This document shows positions 33,011 through 43,870 of a stretch of 64,000 bases of DNA, one piece after another; the stretch's first letter is position 1, and every line of letters begins with the position of its first letter. This DNA is from Pascua guehoae (lineage: Eukaryota > Basidiomycota > Tremellomycetes > Trichosporonales > Trichosporonaceae): the NCBI GenBank assembly GCA_001600415.1, contig BCJX01000010.1, positions 585,409 through 649,408 on the forward strand, written 5' to 3'. The notes under the pieces are model-generated. The model saw only the letters and a list, made by a program, of their open reading frames with translations. It was not told where the DNA came from and ran no database searches. A program made the translations under genes and the position numbers.

Positions 33011-36000
33011 CTAGCTGTGCGCGGGATGCTTGAGGGCAAAGCGCTTGACCTCGCGCTCGCGGTCGTCTGCGGCCTTTTGGGCGCGCATGTCGTCGATCTC
33101 TTGCGTCCTGTGGGTCAGCACGGCGCAAGTCTCGCTCCCTTGCTTCCCACGGTGCTCACCTCTCTGCGACCTGGGCAGTAAGCCCAGCAGCATGGTCCCT
33201 GCGCTCCTCAAAGTCATTCTCGGCGTTGCGGAGCTCGCCCTCTACTTTTTCATAGCGCTCCTTTTCCTTGAGAAAGCGCATGCGCGCCTTGTGTTCGCGG
33301 CTCGTCCATTTCGCGAGGCGGTACTGGCTCTTGCGCTCGGTGGCGATCGCCTCCTTTTGGAGTTTGGCCAGGTGGCGCAGGTCCTTGATGGCCGAGTCGA
33401 CGGCGCGGGCCTGTTCCTTGCCCTCGGCGTTGAGAAGCTTGAGGAGCTTGTGGGCGTCCTTCTTCTCCATGGCCGAGAGGCGGCGGAGGGCCGCGGGGTC
33501 CATCTGGCGTTCGGACACTTCGGCGCGTTCGTGGATGTCGCTGGCGTTAGATTTAACTCTCTCTGGAAATGAAATAAAGCGTGTTCCGACTCACTCCCTC
33601 CCTAGGACCTCTTCGGGCTGGGTGCCGACGCTCATACCCGCGCCGCGGCCAAAGGCGCCCGCGCGCCGGCCGATCGTGCCGCCGTTGGCGGCGCGCGAGA
33701 GCGTCCCGGTCCGCCCGACCGTGTTGGCGCGCGAGAGCGTGGACACGCGCCGGTCCACGCCAGAGTATCGGCTGTCGGGGCGCTGGTCGTACACGGGCTC
33801 GGGGCGGTATCCAAACGACGAGTGGCGCCCCGGCTGCGCCTGCCCCTGGTGGTACTGGCCGTGCTGGCCGAGGTGGCCCTGGCTCTGGCTCATGCCCGGG
33901 TGCGGGACGGGGCCCGAGTCGACGAGCCGCGTGCCCGACCCCGACTGGAGCTCGTGCTGGCGGTCGTGTGAGAGCACCTGGCCCACACCAACCCCGACAC
34001 CGGCACCGACACCTGCGATCCCCGCGTCGCGCGCGAGATTGTGGTGGGCGTCGTCGTGCTCGCCCGCGTCACCGATGGGCGGGAGACGGCGCATGCTGTC
34101 GCGCCGCGAGCCGCTGTCGTATTCCGAGTGGTGCACGGCCGCGACCGACGCCGGGCGCGGCTTGTCAGAGTCCTGCCCAAACGTGGCGGCCGATACACGG
34201 CTGGCCGTGTGCCCGTGCGACGTGTGCGGGCGCGGGTGCAGCGACGTGGGTGAGTCGGGCGAGTCGGGCGGAGACGCCACGTCGCGGTAGGTTGGCCCGT
34301 GGCCGTTGGCCGCAGCTGTGCCGTTTGCGTTGACGTTCGCGCCCGCGTCCGGGCCGACATCAGTGACCAGCCCGCGCTCACGCTGCTCGCGCTCGTGCTC
34401 GGTCGGGTCGACAAGGAGCGTCACGACCGGCAGGTCCTGGGTCGAGTTGCGCACCGACGCGTCACGGGCCGACCGCGTGAGAGTACCCCCCGCGGGCGTC
34501 TTGGACCGCCCATCACGCACGCTGTCGCGCACGCTGCGCCGGGACTCGGTCCGGGGCGGCTCGATAAACGCACTCTGGCGATCGGCGTCCGGGCGCGGGC
34601 TCCCGCGGTACGACGAAGCACCAGCAGCAGCACCAGCAGCCGCAGCAGCGACGGCAGGCACGGGCGGGACCGGCGGCGCGCCGGTGGCAGCAGCCGCCTC
34701 GCCGTCCCTGGGTACGTGCGGGTCGCGCTTCTTGGACTTTCTCGACGAGATGGAGCCTGTAGACAACAGGCTGAGGCGGCGGAGCTTTGGGTCGTCGTCC
34801 AGCGGCCGTTCGTAGGTCGTCTCAATCACGGGCTTTTCGTTGACGTACGACCGCGACGGGGCGTCACGTAGCGGGGGGCGGGGACCCGGGCGCTCCGTCG
34901 GGAGGGCGTTTGGCGTCAATGTCGTAGCAAGGTTGCCTGTGCTTCCGACTGCTGGTTGGGTCGGCTGGTCGGCTTGGTGGTGAGTACCTGCCGCGTACAG
35001 CGCTGCGGCAGCAGGGACAGCAGCGGCCGCCACAGGCAAGGCAGAGTGGCCGCGGTGGGTATCCTGGCTGATCTGGTCATTCTGGTGCTGGTCGGGCTGG
35101 AGAGACTGGGCAGACTGATTCGACAGAGGCTGCGTGGCCTGAGACTGCACAGATAGCAGAGACCGAGACGCCTGGTGCTCCGGCTGGACCTCGCGCTGTG
35201 AGTGAGGGCCGGCGGCATACATTGCAGCAGCGGGAGCAGCCGCGGCAGGCAGGGCAGACTGGCCGTGCGTCGCCTGGGTGTGGTCGTTCGGGGCATGCTG
35301 CTCGGGCTGGAAAGACTGGGCCTGGGTCGACTGGACGGGCGGAACATCAGTCTGGCCCCTCGACGCGTCCACGGGGGCAGAGTTCGAAAACGCAGACGGC
35401 TGGGCAGCCTGGTTATCCGGCTCGACCTCCCTCGAATACGGAGCCGCTGCGTACATTGCAGCAGCAGGGAGCGCTGCGGCAGCGGCAACGGGCAGGACAG
35501 AGTGGCCGTGGCTGGCCTGGTTGGTCTCCTGAGTTTGGGGATACTGCCCAGTCTGGTTCAGGTCGGTGACAGACCCCGACGCGGGCGCACGGTCCATGCC
35601 GGTGACAGACTGGGTACGGGGGAGGCTGGCGACGGACGCAGTGGGGTGAGTCGCGACGTAGACCTCGCGCGCTTCCGCGTTGCTGACGTCGTTTTCGATC
35701 CCGCCGGGCATCATGAGTGCCGTGGCGGGGCCTGGTTGCGTATGGACTCCGCTAGCGGGGCCGTTGGGGTCGGTTCTGACATCTCCAGAGACAGGCGCTT
35801 GCGCGCCCACGCCGTTGGCGGTGAACGTCGGAGCCGTGGCGGGCGGCAGGGCGGGGGCGTACTCTGGCGCGAGGGACTGGACCTGCGCTTGGGTTTGCGC
35901 TGGGGCTTGCGCGTGGGTCGTAGCCTGGAGCGGAGCTTGGGGGCCCTGCTCGCGAGCCTGGGCCAGCCTCTGGTCGACCGTTAGGCCGGAAACGACTCGG

Positions 36001-36929
36001 CCCGGGGTGGTGTCGCCCCCAGATGCAGGTGGCGGACCTTGGCCCAAAGCTGGAGCCTGGTTGAGGTTTTCAGAAGCTGCGGGTGCTTGATTGAGACCTT
36101 CAGAGGCTGTGGGTGCGTTGATACCTTGGCCGGTACTTTGTCCGACACCCAGCCCGACTGGAGCCGCAGCATCAACCCCGCCGACGCGCGCATCCTGGCC
36201 ATCCAGAACCGAACCACGACCGGCCCCCGGGATCTCACCAGGCCAGCAGCTCTTCTGGACCAACATGCCATGCCGCGTCGCAAAGCTCGAGTGGCGCTTG
36301 ACGTCTGCGCCGTCGCCGCCGGCCGCCGCGGGACCCGTCGACGGGCGGCCGTTTGCAATCGCGTCCATCGGTGCGGGGGGCGCGGGGAAGAGGGCGAGAT
36401 CTGGCGAGGATGGGGATGTGGATGCGGCCGTGTCGGGGAACACGCGGGGTGGGGCTTGGGGTGGAGCTTGGGTTTGAGCTGTCGGGAGAGATGGGGCGGG
36501 GTTGGGTGCCGGGTTGAGGACGGAGTTGGAGACGGGATTGGGGACAGTGTCGGGCGCGAGGTCGGGCGCTGGACTACTCAGGCCGGGGACGAGGGCAAGA
36601 CCAACCGGCACGAGCACGGGGGCCGTTGTCTGCGCAGCCTTTGCTTGGCCCGAGTGTGGGGCCGAGTCTTGCACGCCTTGCGAGCCTTGCGAGCCTTGGG
36701 GTTGCGCCGGGCCGTCGGCGTCCTGGATCCTGATACCGGGAACCGGCGAGTCGAAGGGATTCCGCTCGTGCTCGAGCACAGAGCAGGCAGTCACGTACCC
36801 CGTCGACCCAGAGTCGGCGGGCGGGGGTGCGGCGAGGAGCGACGTGGTGGGCAGCAGCTTGGGCTGGGACTGCAACTGCGGCGTAGGCACGGAATGCGTG
36901 CGGAGCCGAGCGGGGAGCGGGAGGGGGGG
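33011..36929 (-). CDS. Ncp1-like protein with coiled-coil C-terminus, 5' end unresolved
   Basis: Exons (minus) 36929-33595, 33540-33160 and 33107-33011; splices at GTGAGT and GTGAGC donors rebuild GRDDIHERAEVSERQ across the first join and ERTQEIDDMRAQKAADDRER across the second. That conserved C-terminal block, with PEEVLGRDDIH and the charged helix between, is the hallmark of the fungal family annotated as DNA binding protein Ncp1. The preceding about 1,100 residues are Ala/Gln/Pro-rich with three diverged copies of a segment such as HGHSVLPVAAAAALPAAAMYAA and TLSRANTVGRTGTLSRAANG repeats. Near the N-terminus GSTGYVTACSVLEHERNPFD looks conserved. No ATG lies between 36890 and the N at 36930, so the true first exon lies across the unresolved G run. 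The role is poorly defined; coiled-coil scaffold or chromatin function is inference. Confidence 0.75.
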
Positions 36930-36930
36930 N
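36930..36930. other. Single unresolved base (N) inside a G run
   Basis: The N sits within GGGGGGG-N-GGGGGG just upstream of the Ncp1-like gene. It prevents frame tracking into the first exon. Confidence 0.9.
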
Positions 36931-37795
36931 GGGGGGAGGGGGAGCTATTGGCGGTGGGGTCTCTGTGTAGCGACGGCGACGATGGGTCCGGTGGTGGAGA
37001 TGAGGTTGACCTCGGGCAATGTTTCACGTTGGAGATCGGCGGTGGCGAGCAATGAGCAAACTGTGGCCTTTTAAGAGAATGAGATGTAGCGTAGCCAATG
37101 GTAGTTGGTTGACAGAGTTCTGTAGTTGAGATCTAGCACATGATCCATGACATCCATTCCGTCTCCCTCTTGTCCCTCTCCGACTTCTGAGTGTGTCGCT
37201 AGAACTGCCCAGAGGGGGAGGGGGATATACGAGGATGATGTCATTTCCCGCCGATCCCGCGTCACTCGGGTTGGTCCCTGCCGCCGGCGCCAACCTGTGC
37301 CCTGCATCCGGTCTCGGGGCCGTGCGCCGCCGACGACTAACTGCCCAGCAAAGGTGCCGCAGCGCGCAGTTGCCCAGCTGCCCAGCTGTCCACGTCAGAA
37401 AGTGGGATGGGTCGGGATGCACCATGTCAGCCATCCCATTCGGTTGGCGTTGCTGGGCGTTCAAAGTACAGGAACTGGCGTCTTCTTGGCCGCGGCCGCC
37501 ACCCCTGATTGCCCGATGGGGAAAGAGGCGCCCATGGCTCCCAAAGTGGTAGAGACGCCACGTGTCGACACGTGGCTTTAATCCCGCCAGCTCGCCAAGG
37601 TGCCTGGCCACGCACCTCTGCACTTCGCGTCTCTCGTCATTGACAGCAGTCGACTTGGGTCTGCAGTGTCGGGTGTATACTTGACCCACCGCGTCGAGCT
37701 CGAGAAGACCGACCGCGCACAAAGATCCCAACGCGAACCCAAAGGCACCCTCCCCCGCACCCCACCCCCACGCTCCTTGTCCTTCTCCGCCCGCC
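36931..37795. promoter_or_regulatory. Divergent upstream region of the Ncp1-like and SPC1 genes
   Basis: It holds the missing first exon or leader of the minus-strand gene (37060-36940 can read LPEVNLISTTGPIVAVATQR, in a frame that cannot be joined with certainty) and the promoter of SPC1. A TATA-like GTGTATACTTG lies at 37672-37682. A palindromic CCACGTGTCGACACGTGGC lies at 37558-37576 and contains two CACGTG-type E-boxes. Confidence 0.45.
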
Positions 37796-38216
37796 ATGGA
37801 GTACCTCCCCCTCGCGGTCCAGCGCGTCCTGGCCGGCGGCATCGACCCGTACTCGCAGCAGCACGTCGAGTGGTACAGCCAGATCTACCTCGGCGTCCTT
37901 GTCGTGAGTCCAGTTCGGATAACACCCTCGTGGTCGGCAGCAACTGACACCCACCCCAGGTTCTCTCGTTTGTCGCGTCCTACTTTACCGCGTCGGTGCT
38001 CATCGCCCTCGAGATCTTTACGCTTGGCTTTGTCGTCCTCCTCGTCGTAAGTATGCGTCCCCGGTACTGTGCTTCTCCTGTCCCACCCACCGATCCCACT
38101 CCCCATACTCACCATTGCTCACGCCGCAGACGTGCGTTCCCCCTTGGCCATTCCTCAATCGGCACAAGTTCAAGTTCCTTCCCGTGCGCAAACCGGCGCC
38201 AGTCAAGAGCGAATAG
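37796..38216 (+). CDS. SPC1: Signal peptidase complex subunit SPC1 (SPC12 family), 3 exons, 93 aa
   Basis: Exons 37796-37903, 37960-38046 and 38130-38216, all phase 0, with donors GTGAGT and GTAAGT. The protein has two hydrophobic segments (residues about 31-48 and 51-66) and then CVPPWPFLNRHKFKFLPVR. The PPWP...R.....LPV block is the diagnostic C-terminus of the SPC12/SPCS1 family, a small non-catalytic subunit of the ER signal peptidase complex with both termini in the cytosol. It helps the complex distinguish signal peptides from membrane segments. Length (93 aa) matches the family. Its ATG lies in a good context (CCGCCATGG). Confidence 0.9.
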
Positions 38217-38599
38217 ATAGCAGTTGTGTTGTATCATGCCCCCCAAATGTCGATATTTACTCTGTCACAATTCACTTTACTTCTCACTCGTCAACATCGT
38301 GCGCGGCTAGGGCCTTCCATGGCACGAGCTCATGGACAGCTTCACTCGAACCAGACCCGGCGTATGAATTGGCGCAAAACAGCACAGGACAAGGGACGAT
38401 TTTGCATACAGGGTTTGGTTTCGCAGGTGACTATGGACGGTGCGAGCGCTTGGTATGGGTAGGTGAGAGGTGGAAAGGTGTGTGAAGTGTGGAATGGACA
38501 AGAGAGCGTTGGGTACTATGTGAATCCGAATGGGGGGGAAAAGGCGGAGCTGCGGAGGAGCCATGCTATCTGGTGATCTAGCATTTACACACTGACAGC
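38217..38599. other. Intergenic between convergent genes
   Basis: 383 bp between the SPC1 stop and the stop of the acidic-protein gene; 3' untranslated regions are expected and no gene is seen. Confidence 0.5.
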
Positions 38600-41473
38600 T
38601 CACTCGGCCGGCTTGCCTTCGGTCTCGGCCTCCGGAGCAGGCTCAGCCGCCGGAGTGTCGCCGTCCGGGGCTTTGGCGTCGGCAACCGGGGCATCGGGCT
38701 CAGCAGCCGGGGCATCGGGCTCAGCAGTCCCGGCGTCGAGTTCCGCAGCAGGAGAGTCCGACTCGGTAGCCGCGGCGTCCACAGCCGGTGTGTCAGGCTC
38801 TGCCACTTCTTCCTCCCCAGACGGCACCTTGGATGCGTTGTCAACAGTCTCCAGGTCAGGGGAAGGAGGACATGGGGCGGGCGGCTCGTCGGACTCGACC
38901 ACAGTGGGAATGGCCACATCCTCGGTGACGGTGGTGTCCTGAGCAGTCTCTGTGCCTTTGGTGACCTCAGGTGCTTCGGTAACAGTGTCGCCCGGGTTGA
39001 CCTCAGCCTCCGGGACCGGCGCGGTAGCCTCGTCGGCGACAGGGTTGGTGCCGTCCTCGACGGTATCGGTAGCTTCGGGAGCGACTTGGGCGTCGGGGTC
39101 CGCCGCCTCGGTGGCCTCAGTGGTCTGCGCGTCCTCGGTGGTTACGGTCTCTACTCCAGTCTCGGTGGCCGTGGTGGGCTCGGCCGCTTCCGTCTCCGCC
39201 GCCTCTGCCGAAGTGGTGGCGTCTGGTGTATCCTGGATCTCCGCGGCGGCATCCTGGGTCTCGGCGGTCGTTGTGTCCCCTGCATCTCCAGTGTCTTCAG
39301 CGCCCGCTTCTTCAGCGGAAGCTTCGTCAGTCGGGGCGGCTTCCGTGGGGGCGCCTTCAACGGGAGCGTCTTCAGCGGGAGCGTCTTCAGCGGGAGCGTC
39401 TTCAGCGGGAGCGTCTTCAGCGGGAGCGTCTTCAACGGGAGCGTCTTCAGCGGCAGAGTCGGTGACTTCTGCCGTTGCGGCGCCGATTACTTCTGCCGTC
39501 GCGGCGTGGGTGGTTTCTGCCGTCGGGAGGTCAACGGGACCTTCTTCAACGGGAGCGTCGTCAACGGGAGCGTCCGCCGTCGCGGCGTCGGTGGCTTCTA
39601 CCGTAGCCTCAGCCGTCGCCTCGGCCGCAGTTTCAGCCGTGGCTTCCTCCATGCCGTCGGTGGTCGTGACCTCGACCCCACCCTCCGAAGGCCCCTCTGG
39701 AGCATCCTCGACCGCGACCACATTGGGCGCTTCCTCAGTCGTGGGCTTGGCGGGGGCTTCCTCGACAGGTACGATCACTTCTGCCGTCGACTCATTCGCG
39801 GGTTCAGCGCGGTCGACTTCAGTCGCAGCTTCAGTGGGCTCGATTGGCACAGCCTCTGCAGGCTCGGTTTCCTTGGTTGCAGCCTTGGAACGCTCGGCTT
39901 CCTTGGCCACAGCCTCGGGACTGTCGTCGTTCGGCGCGGGGGTCTCAGCGTTAGGCTCGTGGGCAAGCGCATTTGCCTCAGCTTCGTTGGCTGTCTCTTC
40001 GGCTTGACGGGGGGCCACATCGTTGGTATTGTCCTGAACGTCGTCCTTGATTTCGTCTTCAGGCGAGCTCTCTCCCGCTGCCTGTTCTGCCACCGCAACT
40101 GGGACCGGACCGTCATCCGAGCCGGGGTCCATCGACCGGGCTTGCCCGTCGAGGATCGACTTCTCCGCATCGCCAGTCGATTTAGTCGTGTCGGCACTCT
40201 CAGTGTTGGAGTCCCGTGTTCCGAACCCGTCCATATCGGCCATCGGACGGAGTGCCGAGGCGATATCGCACAGGTTGCGAAGGGCCTGGTGGAGGTCTTG
40301 CACAATCGCCCGGAACCTGGTCTTCTTGCTTTGGAGCTCATCTGCAGCCTTGCGAGCATTCTCGGCCATCTCGGACATCGATTCCAAGCAAACGCCCAGC
40401 AGCATGCAGGCGGTTGTCTCCGCCTCGCCGAGCTTGGATGTGCCAGTTTCCAAATCGTTCATGACGGCTTTGGCGTTGGCGATGGGACCGTCCAGGCGTG
40501 CGACTGAGTTGGTGTCGACCAGCCCAGCGCAGGACTTTCGCATGTCGTCTGCAAATCCTTCGGCCAGAGCGATAACCTTGCCCAGAGTGGTCTTGATTTG
40601 AGTTGCCGGTTCCTTGTCGACCGGAGGCGTCGCTGTGGCTGTGTAGCCAGCGACCTTGTTGGCCGTAGCCATGATGCCCTGCAAAGTCGTCTTCAGCATG
40701 GTGGCGGCGTCGAATGAAGACGAATCTTCCTCGCTGGCCTGGCGCGTTGCGGTGTCCTTGCCAGGCATCGAGAAGGACGCAGCGGCCACGTCCTTGGTCA
40801 GAGTGCTGGCGGCGGGCGACGGGGTGGCCTGGCTATCAGTTGTCCGAGCGCAAAGTGATCAAAGGAAGGAAGGAAAGTGGCCGACTTACCGCAGGCGGTG
40901 CGATCACGTCACGCTCCTCAGTCGTCTGGGGCGCAGAGAAAAGCTTGGACGGAGCCTCGGCGTCGACGGCGACGGGCAGTGCGACGGGCGCTGCGACGGG
41001 CGTGTCCGCTTTGGTTTCTGAAACAACGTCGTTCTTGGCAACTGGCGTTCCGTTGTCCTCGGCAACGGTAGGCTCGTGGGTCATGATCGAGGTATCGGCC
41101 GCATCCTTGGACGCCTTGTGCAGGACATCGACCTCAGTCTGGTCCACCGACGAGCGGCGGCGGGAGACGAAGCGCATAAGCGACCACTGCTTGTCCTTGA
41201 TAGTCTGGAGCGGGCCCTCTGGTCCTCAGCATCACCCCAGTCGACACGGTGTTGAGACGTACTCTTCAGGTCCTCGGCAAGCGCCTCAGCGGCGGCGAGC
41301 TCCTGCTTGGTCTTCCACGACGACGAGCGGACTTCGTGAGCGAGCTCGGAGAGGAGTTCGCGCAGCTTGGGAGGAAGCGGCTGAGGGAAGACGTCGCCAG
41401 TGGCGTACTGTTGCAGTTCGGTGCGTTGGAGTGACGGCCAAGCCCGGAGGGCTGGCGGGAGGGTTTCGATCAT
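38600..41473 (-). CDS. Acidic Ala/Glu/Thr-rich protein of unknown function, 3 exons (922 aa)
   Basis: Exons 41473-41263, 41218-40890 and 40828-38600; donors GTACGT and GTAAGT, acceptors CAG. For the first acceptor a second choice 6 nt upstream would also keep frame (two extra residues). The N-terminal third is ordered and helical (LPPKLRELLSELAHEVRSSS, WKTKQELAAAEALAEDLK, DKQWSLMRFVSRRRSSV, then TMLKTTLQGIMATANKVAGY and DELQSKKTRFRAIVQDLHQAL), with residues that could pack as coiled coils. The last about 500 residues are low-complexity Glu/Ala/Thr/Pro. They include a tandem EDAPA repeat encoded by a 15-bp unit. I recognise no family. The strong antisense frame on the plus strand (38952-40007) mirrors this codon bias and is not a gene. 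Confidence 0.78.
39366..39454. repeat. 15-bp coding tandem repeat (EDAPA)
   Basis: About five perfect and further imperfect copies of TCTTCAGCGGGAGCG on the plus strand encode EDAPA in the acidic protein on the minus strand. Confidence 0.88.
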
Positions 41474-42747
41474 GGGTTGGGTGTTGAGGAAGCGGAACGG
41501 GTAGTTGGGAAGTGGTATTACAAGAAGTAGGTATGGGGAAGTGAAGAAAGGGTGAGGAAAGAAAGAGGAATGAAGAGAAGAGGAAGGGTGGATGAGTGCA
41601 ATGAGGAAGAAGAAGAGGCAAGGAAGGAAGAGAGTGAGCGGCAAGTAAGGAAGGAAGGAAGGAAGGAAGACGGAGAACGAGTAACCAAGGGCCCAGGGGC
41701 GATGGGATGCGATGTGGCGATTGCGGGGGGGACCACAGTGCAAACTGGGAGACGACGCGTGACGCGACAGCTACATATAGTACAACCACACTGTACACTG
41801 CACACACTGTACACTGTACACACTGTACACACTGTGGCATGGGGCACAACTGTGGCACGATGGCGTGTGGCACCAGGGCAATCGTCACCAGCGGTCACAA
41901 TGCATCATACAGCCCTATCGCATTCACCCGTAGACCATCGAGATATCGACTACGATCTTCAGCAAAGCAACAGCCCTATGTGTCAGGTGAAATACCAGGG
42001 AATACAGCGTCATGCATGCAGTATTGTGGTAACCACTCGTGCTCTCTTACCATGGCTCGTGTCATATGCCACAACTGCGAAGCCCCCTGGTTGCCGGTTA
42101 CTCATGGCCCCCGGGACGCCTGTGGGGTAGACAAAACATGGCACTCTCAGCGCTCGAGCCGTGCACCCAATGGCCAATGGGGGTTGTGACAATGTGCAAT
42201 GTGGCACTCACTCTACAACATGCACACTTGGGGACAGTAATCAAGGTCGTGGTCACGGCGATGCACACTGCCATTTCCCTATTGTGACATGCACGAGTGT
42301 GTTAGGCTGTGCCTGGCCGTCAATGGTGTTGGCGGCGCTGTTGGGGTCACCAGTGCACCAGCGGCCAGCGTACCAGCGTGGGCATGAGTGGCGGCCATGG
42401 GTGGCGACGCACGTGACCTAGGGTGGGCGTGGATACAGTGTGGAGGTGAACCGGTAGATGTGAGACAACCCCTCCCACGAGGCTAGCACCCATATCACTC
42501 ACTCCATTGTCCCATTGTCCAACCACCGTTGCAATCTCCTTGTTCAATGTCTCCACTCTCTTCAGTGTCACTTCTGCGAACAGCCCGCCCCCTCGACCAC
42601 AGCTGATTGCCGCGACACGACATTCATCCCTACTTTTCTTCTTCCCACTCCCTCTACACTGGCGGCAACAGAGTTGCCCCACATTGGACCCCACATTATT
42701 GAAATCCCCACACGGTCCACGCTCCTTTCCATACCCGACGCACCACC
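41474..42747. other. Divergent upstream region, repeats
   Basis: 1.3 kb between the acidic-protein ATG and the J-protein ATG. It contains AGGAAGGAAGG runs at about 41640-41672 and an ACACTGTAC repeat at about 41790-41835. No protein-like frame was seen. Confidence 0.5.
41788..41836. repeat. ACACTGTAC short tandem repeat
   Basis: Repeated ACTGTACAC/ACACACTGTAC units over about 50 bp; the sequence is partly self-complementary. Confidence 0.75.
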
Positions 42748-43828
42748 ATGGCCAAGCACGCCGACAACAAGACGCACTACGAGGTGCTCGGCATCGAGCG
42801 CGACTCATCCGCGAGCGACAGTGAGCCCCTCTCTCGAGTATGCCCTAACATGCCCAGTCCGCAAGGCGTACCTCACGCTCGCGCGCCAGCACCACCCGGA
42901 CAAGAACGGTGGCGAGTCGACGGCTACCTTCCAGCGTGTGGGCCGTGCGTATTCCTCTCCACGCGTGTCGTTGCTGACGAACAGACGCCTACGACGTGCT
43001 GTCCGACTCGAAGAAGCGGCGCGCATACGACCGCGCGCTCGAAGAGGCCGAAGCCGAGGCGATCGAGATTGCACGGCAAGAGGCCGAGGCGGCCCTGGCA
43101 GCCGCTGCCGCCGCTGAGCGCACCCTAGAGCGCGAGCGTCAACGCAGGCGCGAGCGTGAGCAGAGGCACGCGGCGCGCATGCGCAACGCGTCGTTTGACA
43201 TGACTGGTCGCCAGGCTGCGGAGCGGGGACGAGCCGACGCATTCCGCGACATTGCGCAGGACCCGTACGACATGTCCTCTCATTTCATGGGCATGCCATT
43301 TCACAGCCAGGCCCAAACGGCACCGATGTACATGCCCCGCGCACCAGAATCGGCTTGGCCGTTCCCGCACCGCGGGCCGTTCGGGAGATCGTTTGACAGC
43401 ATGTTTGGTAGCTTGCTACCAGACATGCCCGCCATGCGCCAGCACAATGACTTTGTGCGTGCAGCGGCAGCACACCACGCGATCCATCACGACATTATGA
43501 GCGGGTTCATGGACGACCATCACCGCATGATGGACCAGCTGGAGCACCGGATCTTGGACAACCACCCCCAGCAGATGGAGCGCATGGAGCGCTTGGACCA
43601 CCACGTGAGTCCCAGCACGCACGACTTTCATTTGTTCTTCACAATCTACACCTCGTTCCGAGCTAAAGAATACATCTCACACCCCAGATGCCTACGACAC
43701 GGCAGCAGATCCACCACTACGAACCAGTGCCGCCGACCCACCACTACGAACGCGAATACGTCATCACCGACAAGTCGGGTAACCCGCGCGGATGGAGGTA
43801 TGAGGCGAGGTGGTCAGCGAGGATTTGA
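42748..43828 (+). CDS. J-domain (DnaJ/Hsp40) protein, 4 exons, 306 aa
   Basis: Exons 42748-42820, 42858-42944, 42985-43604 and 43688-43828, with donors GTGAGC, GTGCGT and GTGAGT. Splicing yields THYEVLGIERDSSASDIRKA and then LTLARQHHPDKNGGES, with the HPD tripeptide at residues 37-39 that stimulates Hsp70 ATPase, and HAYDVLSDSKKRRAYDR closing helix IV. The J-domain is followed by a highly charged Ala/Glu/Arg helix and then a Met/His/Pro-rich region (MGMPFHSQAQTAPMYMPRAP). This layout resembles short DNAJB-type co-chaperones (DNAJB6-like), but no Cys-rich zinc domain is present, so it is class B/C. Probably cytosolic or nuclear; no signal or membrane segment is seen. Only 42 bp separate its stop from the stop of the convergent kinase gene. 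Confidence 0.87.
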
Positions 43829-43870
43829 GCCGAGCCAAGCGGAGCCAATGATTGTTATGTGTACCGAGGG

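Noticed and set aside
38952..40507. Long plus-strand frames (351 and 473 codons) opposite the acidic protein
   Set aside because: They reflect the codon periodicity of the Glu/Ala repeats and lack independent evidence.
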